NCBI GenBank assembly: GCA_036380925.1
Contig: DASVDW010000072.1
Coordinates: 1-7,455 of the forward strand
Origin: JAICLV01 sp036380925
Lineage (GTDB): Bacteria; Actinomycetota; Actinomycetes; Acidothermales; Acidothermaceae
Length of the DNA stretch: 7,455 bases
Direction: 5' to 3'
The translations under genes and the position numbers were made by a program. The notes beneath the pieces were generated by a model. That model was not told the origin of the DNA. It saw only the letters and a list, made by a program, of their open reading frames with translations, and did not search any database. Every line of letters starts with the position of its first letter. Position 1 is the first letter of the stretch. Shown here piece by piece: positions 1 to 4,979 of the stretch.

Positions 1-125
1 CACAGCCGGGCGTTCGACGCCAAGCCGTGCACAAGCAAAAAGGGTCGACGCGCGCCTTCGGCGACGCGCACGGCGAGCCGGACGCCGCTGGGCAACGTCA
101 CGTCGTCCTCGATCAACTGCGACAT
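1..125 (-). CDS. Alpha/beta hydrolase, N-terminal part only (runs off the window)
   Basis: Reading the minus strand from the ATG at 125 gives 41 complete codons and part of a 42nd, with no stop. It begins MSQLIEDDVTLPSGVRLAVRV and continues to FLLVHGLASNARL. A short polar strand followed by a hydrophobic strand ending in V-H-G is the start of the alpha/beta-hydrolase fold; the HG motif forms part of the oxyanion hole. The Ser-Asp-His triad would lie outside the window, so catalytic competence and substrate (ester, epoxide, lactone or haloalkane) cannot be judged. Only 21 bases separate its start from the MFS stop, so the two genes are probably co-transcribed. The upstream bases GAGTGGG are a weak ribosome-binding site, which fits translational coupling. 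Family call is fairly sure; function is not. Confidence 0.75.
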   Translation of the reverse strand, partial: MSQLIEDDVTLPSGVRLAVRVAEGARRPFLLVHGLASNARL

Positions 126-146
126 GCGCCCACTCTAAGGCGGCGG

Positions 147-1352
147 TCAGACCAGTTCGGCGGCCTGCGACGGCGCGGAGACTGCCAGGCCCGCGACCAG
201 GCGCTGCCACAAGACGAGCAGCAGCAGCGCGAGCGCGAGGGCGAACGGCATCAGGGTCCACACGCCTGCGCCTTGCGCGATCGCGCCTGACAGCCAGGAG
301 AACAGCGACCCGCCGATGACCGATGCGCCGTTCATCGCACCGATGGCGGTCGCCACCAGTCGCTTTTCGGTGAGCCGGGGCGCCATCGCCATCGCGGTGG
401 GGAACAGCGGGGCGAGGAAAAAGCCGAGAAGCACGAACCCCGCCGCCGCGACGGCCGCGATCGGCGACGCCCAGATGAGCAGCGCGCTCAACGCCACGCC
501 GACCAGGCATCCCATCGACGTCGTCGCGGGCGAGACACCGAGGCGGGTCGACAGCGGGCTGATGACGAACCGGCCGATGGTGAGCCCGAGCCAGTAACCG
601 CTGATGGTGTACCCCGCCAACAACGCGGCTTGATCGAAATGGCCGACGAGGAAGCTGAATCCCCAGTTGCCGACGCTGATCTCCAGGCCGACGTAAACGG
701 CCAGGAACAGCGAGCCGAGCACCACGCCGCGGCTGCGCAAGGCGTCGAGCAGCAACCCTCGCGGCGGCTTCGCAGTCCGCGGGCCGCGTCTCGCCTCAGA
801 GACGTCGCGGCTCGCGGCGAGAAACCCGACGACGAGCACCGCGGCCGCGCCGGCCAGCGCCAGCCAGACCGCGGTCCACCGCATGGACTGCAGCATCCAC
901 GCGGCGAGCGCCGGACCGATGAGCGCGCCCGCGCCGAAGAACCCATGCAGCCGGTTGAGCAAGGTCGCCGGTTCAGGTAGCTCGCTGAGGTAGGCGTTGA
1001 GAACCGACTCAAGCACGCCGATGCCGTAACCGGCGACGGCTTGAACGGCGACGAACGCGGCGAACGGCGGGCGAAGGCCGGTGTACATCGCCGCCAACGT
1101 GAACGCGCCACCGCCGACCGCGATCGCCTGCGCGATGCCCAGCCGATGCACCAGCCGACCGACGCTCGCGCCAGCCGTCATGAATCCCGCGGAGAACGCG
1201 AAAAACGTCAAGCCAATGGTGGCCTTGTCGACGCCGTAATCGGCGATCTGCGCGGGAAGCAGCACGCCGCCGACCCCCGCGCTGACGCCGACAAGCACGA
1301 ACAACGCGTAGGCGGCGACGATCGACGGCCGGTACACCCGCTCCAGCGCCAC
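147..1352 (-). CDS. MFS transporter, about 12 membrane helices
   Basis: A very hydrophobic protein of about 401 residues made of repeated membrane segments, from VAAYALFVLVGVS near the start to LMPFALALALLLLVLW near the end. A longer basic loop in the middle (SRDVSEARRGPRTAKPPRG) separates two six-helix halves, as in the major facilitator superfamily. The second half keeps typical MFS features such as GYWLGLTIGRF and LFPTAMAM. It should be an inner-membrane secondary transporter; sugar or drug efflux are both possible and the substrate is not readable. The frame is open up to a TTG at 1448, but I choose GTG 1352. GAGGAG lies 7 bases before it, the extra 32 residues are non-hydrophobic, and the TTG coincides with the -35 box of the likely promoter. 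The gene lies 143 bases downstream of hsp20 and just before the hydrolase. Confidence 0.85.
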   Translation of the reverse strand: MALERVYRPSIVAAYALFVLVGVSAGVGGVLLPAQIADYGVDKATIGLTFFAFSAGFMTAGASVGRLVHRLGIAQAIAVGGGAFTLAAMYTGLRPPFAAFVAVQAVAGYGIGVLESVLNAYLSELPEPATLLNRLHGFFGAGALIGPALAAWMLQSMRWTAVWLALAGAAAVLVVGFLAASRDVSEARRGPRTAKPPRGLLLDALRSRGVVLGSLFLAVYVGLEISVGNWGFSFLVGHFDQAALLAGYTISGYWLGLTIGRFVISPLSTRLGVSPATTSMGCLVGVALSALLIWASPIAAVAAAGFVLLGFFLAPLFPTAMAMAPRLTEKRLVATAIGAMNGASVIGGSLFSWLSGAIAQGAGVWTLMPFALALALLLLVLWQRLVAGLAVSAPSQAAELV

Positions 1353-1419
1353 CGACTCGCTCCTCGACGCGTCTGCCGTCACCGTGTGAGTCGCCGGGTG
1401 ATTCGCAGCGACTGCGGCG

Positions 1420-1448
1420 AGCGTAGAGGCAGGTCGAGGTCTCGGCAA
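1420..1448 (-). promoter_or_regulatory. Candidate promoter of the MFS-hydrolase unit
   Basis: On the minus strand, TTGCCG (1448-1443) and TACGCT (1425-1420) are separated by exactly 17 bases. The first matches 4 of 6 bases of the TTGACA -35 box. The second fits the actinobacterial TAnnnT -10 pattern. Transcription would start near 1413 and give a leader of about 60 bases before GTG 1352. Inside that leader AGTCGC (1389-1394) and GCGACT (1408-1413) form a 6-bp inverted repeat that may be a minor operator. Prediction from sequence only. Confidence 0.45.
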
Positions 1449-1495
1449 CGCGAATGGGGACGTTCGGAAGTTTCAGCGGTGACGGGGTCGGACAG

Positions 1496-2005
1496 CTAAC
1501 TGTTCGAGGATTCGCCAGCCTCGATTTGCTCGCCGGATTGCGGCGATTGGGACGGGCCGTGCACTGGGATGCGTCGACGTTGCGATGCCTTCGTCTTCGG
1601 CAACCGCAGCGTCAAGACGCCGTTGTCAAGATCGGCGTCGCACCCTTCGCTGTCGACTTCCCCGGGCAAGCCGACCCGATAGTCGAATCGGCCGGAGCGA
1701 CGCGTCTGGCGTCGCAGCACACCCTCATGCTCACGCTGCTCAATCTCCGCACTGATTCGCAACTCGTTGCCGTGCACGTCCACGGACACGTCCTCGGCTT
1801 TCACACCAGGCAGGTCAGCTTCGACGACGTAGGCGTCGTCCGTCTCCTCCACGTCGACCGGGGGCGACCATGCGTTCACGCTGATCCGCGACGCGTCGGG
1901 GAAGGCTGTGGTGAGAAGCCGGCTCATCTCTTCGTACAGGTCGTTGAACCCAGCGAACGGATCCCAGCGACCCGCCGGACGCCGGTCGTGACGGGTGATT
2001 GTCAT
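1496..2005 (-). CDS. Hsp20 / alpha-crystallin family small heat-shock protein
   Basis: A 169-residue ATP-independent holdase chaperone that binds unfolding proteins in the cytoplasm as large oligomers. The N-terminal arm (about residues 1-45) holds WDPFAGFNDLYEEMSRLL, typical of bacterial class-A members. The alpha-crystallin domain covers about 46-138, with DVEETDDAYVVEADLPGV and the hallmark GVLTLRLPK at 129-137. The C-terminal tail carries RIPV at 145-148, the I-x-I/V anchor that docks into a neighbouring subunit, followed by a Ser/Gln/Glu-rich tail. Length is normal. ATG 2005 is chosen because AGGAGG lies 6 bases upstream; the frame stays open further up but that part is not Hsp20-like. 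It is divergent from the PPOX gene across a 121-bp gap and upstream of the MFS gene. No HspR-type CTTGAGT/ACTCAAG operator or CIRCE element was found, so its heat-shock control is unclear. Confidence 0.95.
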   Translation of the reverse strand: MTITRHDRRPAGRWDPFAGFNDLYEEMSRLLTTAFPDASRISVNAWSPPVDVEETDDAYVVEADLPGVKAEDVSVDVHGNELRISAEIEQREHEGVLRRQTRRSGRFDYRVGLPGEVDSEGCDADLDNGVLTLRLPKTKASQRRRIPVHGPSQSPQSGEQIEAGESSNS

Positions 2006-2019
2006 GGTGTTCCTCCTTC
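2006..2019 (-). promoter_or_regulatory. Strong ribosome-binding site fixing the hsp20 start
   Basis: Minus-strand CGAAGGAGGAACACC directly precedes ATG 2005. AGGAGG is a full Shine-Dalgarno core with 6-base spacing. It rules in this start over the longer open frame that extends to 2122 across the divergent promoter region. Confidence 0.8.
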
Positions 2020-2090
2020 GGCGGCACGCACTTGGTGAATTCCCGGCGCACCAGCGAGGATTCGCGGAAAGCCATGATTTCTTGGGGCCG

Positions 2091-2125
2091 GCGTTGATCA
2101 CACCGCCAGCGGGTAAGATCAACGC
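2091..2125. promoter_or_regulatory. Perfect 9-bp inverted repeat, candidate operator between hsp20 and the PPOX gene
   Basis: GCGTTGATC (2091-2099) and GATCAACGC (2117-2125) are exact reverse complements separated by 17 bases. The right arm ends one base before the ATG of the PPOX gene and overlaps the last three bases of its -10-like box (2114-2119). The left arm covers the expected -35 region. A bound dimeric regulator would block RNA polymerase. As RNA or single-stranded DNA the arms could also form a stem. It lies about 86 bases upstream of hsp20 and might act on both genes. Confidence 0.5.
2114..2119 (+). promoter_or_regulatory. Candidate -10 box for a leaderless PPOX mRNA
   Basis: TAAGAT fits TAnnnT and ends 7 bases before the A of ATG 2127. 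Transcription would therefore start at or next to the start codon. No convincing Shine-Dalgarno sequence precedes this ATG, which agrees with a leaderless message, common in mycobacteria and relatives. The -35 region is weak: TTGATC at 2094 is only 14 bases away. Confidence 0.45.
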
Positions 2126-2126
2126 G

Positions 2127-2522
2127 ATGCCAACGATCCCAGACTCTCATCGCGATCTTCTTGACGCCGACGTCGCCACCCTCGCCACCGTCGGCCCCAG
2201 CGGGCGTCCGCAACTGTCGGAGGTGTGGTTTCTCGCCGAGGGCGACAAGGTGCGCTTCTCCTTGCACACGTCTCGCCAGAAGACCGCGAACCTTCGGCGC
2301 AACCCAGCGTGCTCGGTCCTGATTCTTGACCTCGCGAATCCGCATCGCTACTTGGAGATTCGCGGTGACGCGCAGCTGCGCTCCGACGACGGTTACGTGT
2401 TCGCCGACAAGGTCAGCGCGAAGTACGGCGCCGACCTGCGCGCGATGGACGGCGGGGAGCAATCACGGGTGGTCGTCACCGTCGAACCGCGCCGGATCAA
2501 CGCGGTCGACATGAGCGGCTGA
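2127..2522 (+). CDS. PPOX-class split-barrel oxidoreductase, probable F420- or flavin-binding
   Basis: A 131-residue protein of the pyridoxamine-phosphate-oxidase-like split-barrel fold, many actinobacterial members of which bind coenzyme F420. Visible signatures are LATVGPSGRPQLSEVWF (residues 19-35), the strand-turn KVRFSLHTSRQKTANLRRNP (41-60, where the S-R-x-K-x-x-N-L segment belongs to the cofactor phosphate site), CSVLILD (62-68) and YLEIRGDAQL (75-84). Length is normal for the small single-domain type. It probably acts in the cytoplasm on a small reducible substrate or as a cofactor reductase; neither substrate nor the choice of F420 versus FMN can be read. The start is set by homology and by the -10 box just upstream. 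The TGA stop directly abuts the stop of the opposing gene. Confidence 0.88.
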   Translation: MPTIPDSHRDLLDADVATLATVGPSGRPQLSEVWFLAEGDKVRFSLHTSRQKTANLRRNPACSVLILDLANPHRYLEIRGDAQLRSDDGYVFADKVSAKYGADLRAMDGGEQSRVVVTVEPRRINAVDMSG

Positions 2523-2984
2523 TCACTGAAGCGGGATGACGTCCTTGCCGAAGTCGGACGACGGACGCGGACCGAAGATCCGGCGCTCCGACTCGGTGAT
2601 CTTCAGGTCGTTGATGCTGGACTCACGTCGCCGGTTGAGTCCGTCGGAGTCGTACTCCCATAACTCGTTGCCGTAGCTGCGCCACCACTGCCCTTGGGGG
2701 TCGCGGCTCTCGTATTGGTAACGCACGGCGATGCGGTTGTCGCTGAACGCCCACAGCTGTTTACGCAGCGCGTAGTCGAGTTCCCGCTCCCACTTCTGCC
2801 GCAGGAAGGCGATGATCGCGTCGCGGCCGACGATGAAGGCGTCGCGATTGCGCCACACCGAGTCTTCGGTGTACCCCAGCGCCACCCGCTCGGGGTCACG
2901 GCTGTTCCACGCATCCTCCGCGCCCTGCACCTTCTGAACCGCGCTTTGCTCGTCGAAGGGGGGAAGCGGTGGTCGCTGCGTCAT
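2523..2984 (-). CDS. DUF1348 family protein (NTF2-like fold)
   Basis: A 153-residue protein matching the conserved DUF1348 group of the NTF2/SnoaL-like superfamily, which are small cone-shaped alpha+beta barrels. Recognisable stretches are AEDAWNSRDPERVALGYTED (22-41), SVWRNRDAFIVGR, FLRQKWERELDYALRKQLW, IAVRYQYE, WWRSYGNELWEYD and RRRESSINDLKI. Length is typical. The biochemical role of the family is not established; related folds are enzymes or ligand binders, and the abundant Trp/Tyr/Arg suggests a pocket. The ATG at 2984 has AGGAG 6 bases upstream, so the start is secure. The gene is tail-to-tail with the PPOX gene, with no bases between the stop codons (shared TGATCA at 2520-2525). It is probably transcribed alone from a promoter near 3019-3024. 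Confidence 0.9.
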   Translation of the reverse strand: MTQRPPLPPFDEQSAVQKVQGAEDAWNSRDPERVALGYTEDSVWRNRDAFIVGRDAIIAFLRQKWERELDYALRKQLWAFSDNRIAVRYQYESRDPQGQWWRSYGNELWEYDSDGLNRRRESSINDLKITESERRIFGPRPSSDFGKDVIPLQ

Positions 2985-3018
2985 GCCCGGCTCCTATTGC
3001 GCGGCTACGTCTTCGGCC

Positions 3019-3024
3019 ACCTTA
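3019..3024 (-). promoter_or_regulatory. Candidate -10 box of the DUF1348 gene
   Basis: Minus-strand TAAGGT fits TAnnnT. It lies 35 bases upstream of ATG 2984, leaving room for a leader of about 28 bases containing the AGGAG ribosome-binding site. The -35 position holds only a poor match (TCGGAC), so this is tentative. Confidence 0.35.
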
Positions 3025-3204
3025 CGCTCGGGCTCGGGACGGTCCGATCGGCGCACATGAAAGGGCGCCCGAGGCGAGACTCCCCGTCTTGCGACGATGG
3101 GTCAATCACGGCGAGTGTCGCTGCCGTCTCTGTCATGTCCGCCGCGGGCGCCCTGCCGGCGCCGGCACCGTCAACATTGCCGCAACGCGGCCAGCCCAAA
3201 CAGT

Positions 3205-3235
3205 GCCGAAAGGCCTGCGGCACAGGCCCTTCGGC
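3205..3235 (-). terminator. Strong hairpin downstream of the alpha-glucosidase remnant
   Basis: GCCGAAAGGCCTG (3205-3217) and CAGGCCCTTCGGC (3223-3235) pair over 13 bp around a 5-base loop. In minus-strand RNA the single irregular pair is a G-U wobble, whereas in plus-strand RNA it is an A-C mismatch, so the structure favours minus-strand transcripts. It lies about 50 bases past the glucosidase stop and well before the DUF1348 start, as expected for a terminator. There is no U-tract, which is usual for actinobacterial terminator-like hairpins. Confidence 0.55.
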
Positions 3236-3264
3236 GCCCATGCGCGCACCGCATTGGAGCGGTT

Positions 3265-3288
3265 CACGTAGCCCAAGTCGTACCAGTT
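3265..3288 (+). repeat. 24-bp near-repeat, copy 1
   Basis: The 24 bases here match those at 4604-4627 at 22 of 24 positions, in the same orientation, with differences only at the 10th and 12th base. On the minus strand both copies read NWYD-x-GYV. This copy lies just behind and overlaps the stop of the glucosidase remnant; the other is inside the lipoprotein-like gene. Confidence 0.5.
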
Positions 3289-4295
3289 CAAGCAAGCGGC
3301 GTGCCGAACCACCACGTGGCGGCGCCGCCCCGCCCCTGGCGGTTTGGCGGCTGGCTGCACAGCACCGGCCGGCCCCACTCGGGCGGCGCAGCGTAACCCG
3401 CTTCACCGAAAGCGGTGACGCAGATTCCACGGCCGCGGCGAAACGCGAGCACGTCGGGGCGCCCGGTGTCGATCCAATGCAGCGGACCCTGGAACAACCG
3501 ACGGCGCAGTGCGAGCGCGGCCCGATACATGCCCAGCGTTGAGTTCGGATCGTTGTCTTGCACCGACACCGCGAACTTCCCGTACCAATCCGGCTGCGGG
3601 AGCCACGGCGGCGAGCACGGCTGCGAGCTGAATCCGAACGCGGGCGGGTCCGGCGACCACGGCAGCGGGACACGACTGCCGTCGCGACCATGCTCCCGTT
3701 GATTGGAGCGGCGCCAGATCGGGTCGCGCCGGGCGTCGCCGGGCAGCTCGAGCACTTCCGGCAGGCCCAGTTCTTCACCTTGGTAGAGGTAGACCGAACC
3801 GGGTAGCGCGAGCAACAACAACGCGGCGCCGCTGGCCCGGCGCAACCCGAGCTCGACGTCGACTCGCCCACGCATCCTGGTGTGACGCGCGTTTGCGTCG
3901 TCCGTCACCATTGGGTCGGCCGACACGAGTCCGTACCGCGTCACCATGCGATGCACGTCGTGGTTGTTCAACGTCCAGGTCGGCGCCGCGCCGTCGGGAA
4001 CACTGCGCAGCGTCCCTTGGATGGCTGAGCGGAAGGCGGCGGCGTCCCAGGGCTGAAGCATCAGATCGAAGTGGAACACCTGATGCAGCCGACGGGATTG
4101 GACGTATTCCGCAGCCTTTGTCGGCGGCAGCCATACCTCGCCGACCAAGGTCAGCTCCCGGTCATAGGAGTCGGCTATGGCGCGCCAGCGCGAGAAGATG
4201 TCGTGAACGCCAGGCTGGTTCCACATGTGTGGGTTGTCGGTCGGGTCGTCCGCGTCGGGCAACCCGTCGCGCTTGACCATGGCGTAGGCGGCTGA
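3288..4295 (-). pseudogene. GH13 alpha-glucosidase, N-terminally truncated remnant
   Basis: About 335 codons matching the C-terminal two thirds of actinobacterial AglA-type alpha-glucosidases (GH13; intact members about 530-550 residues), which release glucose from maltose-like sugars. Homology starts abruptly at SAAYAMVKRDGLPD (4295). It continues through NPHMWNQPGVHDIF, the acid/base Glu in LVGEVWL (4137-4139), the stabilising Asp in NNHD (3957-3959), LPGSVYLYQGEELGLPEV, DGSRVPLPW and a C-terminal beta domain ending WWFGTPLA. Missing are roughly the first 200 residues, including the front of the TIM barrel and the nucleophile Asp of the GFRID motif, which should lie just before SAAY. Enzyme activity is therefore not expected. 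The remaining frame has no stop or frameshift, so the loss looks recent. The frame stays open to 4550, but those 85 upstream codons are antisense to the ROK fragment and not GH13-like. A polypeptide could in principle start at ATG 4280. Confidence 0.85.
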
Positions 4296-4486
4296 TCGTG
4301 CTCGGGGGTGAGGGCGTCCATCTCGCAAACGTCGCCGCTGACGCCGTCCGGGACGGGATCCGGCAAGAGCGCGATCCGCGCGCCGGACCGTTGAAGACGC
4401 ATGTTCTCGAGGGCGACACCACCCAGTGGTGCAGGGGCGCGGCCGTTCTCGCGATCCAGACGTACGTGTTGGCCCAACCCGCCTGA
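4289..4486 (+). pseudogene. ROK-family sugar regulator, C-terminal remnant
   Basis: Plus-strand translation reads RLIVLGGEGVHLANVAADAV, then a linker with DPRAGPL, then TQWCRGAAVLAIQTYVLAQPA and a stop at 4484-4486. The pattern LxVLGGEGV, DPRA and W-x-RGAAV-x-AIQ is what I recognise as the end of actinobacterial ROK repressors (NagC/XylR type), whose full length is about 380-410 residues. Only about 65 codons remain. The winged-helix DNA-binding domain, the sugar kinase-like ATP region and the zinc-binding motif are gone, and no start codon context is present. Third codon positions are strongly G/C, supporting former coding use. An in-frame stop at 4274-4276 limits it upstream. ROK regulators often lie divergently next to the sugar genes they control, which fits the glucosidase remnant beside it. 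Family identification is from motif memory and not from a search. Confidence 0.68.
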
Positions 4487-4513
4487 CGATCCGCACGCGT
4501 CCGGGGCAGGCGC

Positions 4514-4843
4514 TCAGCGGCGTCGTCGGCGGACCGCCGCAGGCGAGCACCGCGCCGTCCCACCGGAGCGAGCGCTGCCGCCGATGCCCAACATCAGGCC
4601 GAGCACGTAGCCGACGTCGTACCAGTTGCCGTTGTTACGCACCTCGTACACGTTGACGCTGTCGGTGAAGAGCGAGATCACAAATGTCACGGGCGTGATG
4701 AGCCCATGCCAGAGCCCGAGCCAGAAACCCGCGTTGCGCGCGTCGTGCGCGACGCCCGAGTTCTCTCCTGCGGCACAGGCGGAGACGGTCAAGACGACCA
4801 TCACCGTCAACAACAGAAGCCTGCCGCGCCAGCCGCTTGTCAC
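4514..4843 (-). CDS. Small putative lipoprotein / membrane protein of an uncharacterised conserved family
   Basis: About 109 residues. MTSGWRGRLLLLTVMVVLTVSAC is a lipoprotein-type signal: a basic start, a hydrophobic core and a lipobox VSAC with the Cys at residue 23. Then come FWLGLWHGLITPVTFVISLF, a likely membrane segment, SVNVYEVRNNGNWYDVGYVLGLMLGIGG, and a basic, Arg-rich tail. I recognise the GLWHG...TPVTFxISLF...YEVxNNGNWYxxGYxLG pattern as a recurrent bacterial family with no known function. Start choice: GTG 4843 has GGAGG 8 bases upstream; the same frame also offers GTG at 4852. It lies on the same strand as IclR, 136 bases downstream, and converges with the ROK remnant across 27 bases. 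The C-terminal tail overlaps a GC-rich inverted repeat (GCGGCG/CGCCGC, 4517-4540), which might act as a terminator. Function: unknown. Confidence 0.72.
   Translation of the reverse strand: MTSGWRGRLLLLTVMVVLTVSACAAGENSGVAHDARNAGFWLGLWHGLITPVTFVISLFTDSVNVYEVRNNGNWYDVGYVLGLMLGIGGSARSGGTARCSPAAVRRRRR
4604..4627 (+). repeat. 24-bp near-repeat, copy 2
   Basis: This partner of the copy at 3265-3288 (22 of 24 identical, direct orientation, 1339 bases apart) encodes NWYDVGYV within the conserved core of the lipoprotein-like gene. Identity does not extend beyond the 24 bases on either side. Confidence 0.5.
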
Positions 4844-4948
4844 TGCCACCACCTCCGACGGCCAGCAGACGACGTCGCAGACGGCTGCGGCCAGATTCGA
4901 AGGTCACTGATTGGCGGCTTTGTCGCGCCTCGAACAGCTCAGCGCCGG

Positions 4949-4967
4949 CTCGCGCCCGTGTCGCGAG
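4949..4967 (-). terminator. Small hairpin after the IclR gene
   Basis: CTCGCG (4949-4954) and CGCGAG (4962-4967) pair perfectly around a 7-base loop, 12 bases beyond the IclR stop. It is a plausible intrinsic terminator without a U-tract. With only 6 bp in GC-rich DNA, chance is possible. No promoter-like TAnnnT box is visible between here and the lipoprotein gene. Confidence 0.35.
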
Positions 4968-4979
4968 GTTGCTCGCTCC

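Larger units (their letters stand above)
2985..3287. other. Gene-free interval with GC-rich palindromes and a hairpin
   Basis: No open frame here shows family motifs or a plausible start; those that exist overlap the neighbours and look like shadows. It holds the DUF1348 upstream region at its left end and two adjacent perfect palindromes: GGGCGCCC at 3146-3153 and TGCCGGCGCCGGCA at 3154-3167. A strong hairpin lies at 3205-3235, and one copy of a 24-bp near-repeat at 3265-3288. It is best read as 3' flank of the glucosidase remnant plus the promoter of the next gene. Confidence 0.5.

Noticed and set aside
630..980. Plus-strand open frames opposite the MFS gene
   Set aside because: They are antisense to a clear membrane transporter; composition is Arg/Glu/Gln-rich as expected for its complement.
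2031..2054. CTTGGTG ... CACCAG as a possible HspR (HAIR) operator for hsp20
   Set aside because: The HAIR consensus is CTTGAGT-N7-ACTCAAG; this has an 11-base gap, different bases and only about 5 paired positions.
2694..3542. Long plus-strand open frame across the DUF1348 gene and the glucosidase end
   Set aside because: It is a shadow of two genes on the other strand, with no domain, low-complexity composition and no ribosome-binding site.
3005..3871. Long minus-strand open frame spanning the glucosidase end and the gap
   Set aside because: It is out of frame with the clear GH13 sequence and rich in Arg/Cys/Ser, a typical GC artefact.
4175..4477. Another minus-strand frame with good third-position GC (GQHVRLDRENGRAPAPLGG...)
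   Set aside because: It overlaps the ROK remnant and the glucosidase remnant in another frame, matches no family I know, and is explained as a mirror of the ROK codons.
4296..4550. Extension of the glucosidase frame to a GTG at 4550
   Set aside because: The 85 added codons are Arg/Pro-rich, show no GH13 N-terminal motifs and lie antisense to the ROK remnant and the lipoprotein gene end. The open frame is due to high GC.
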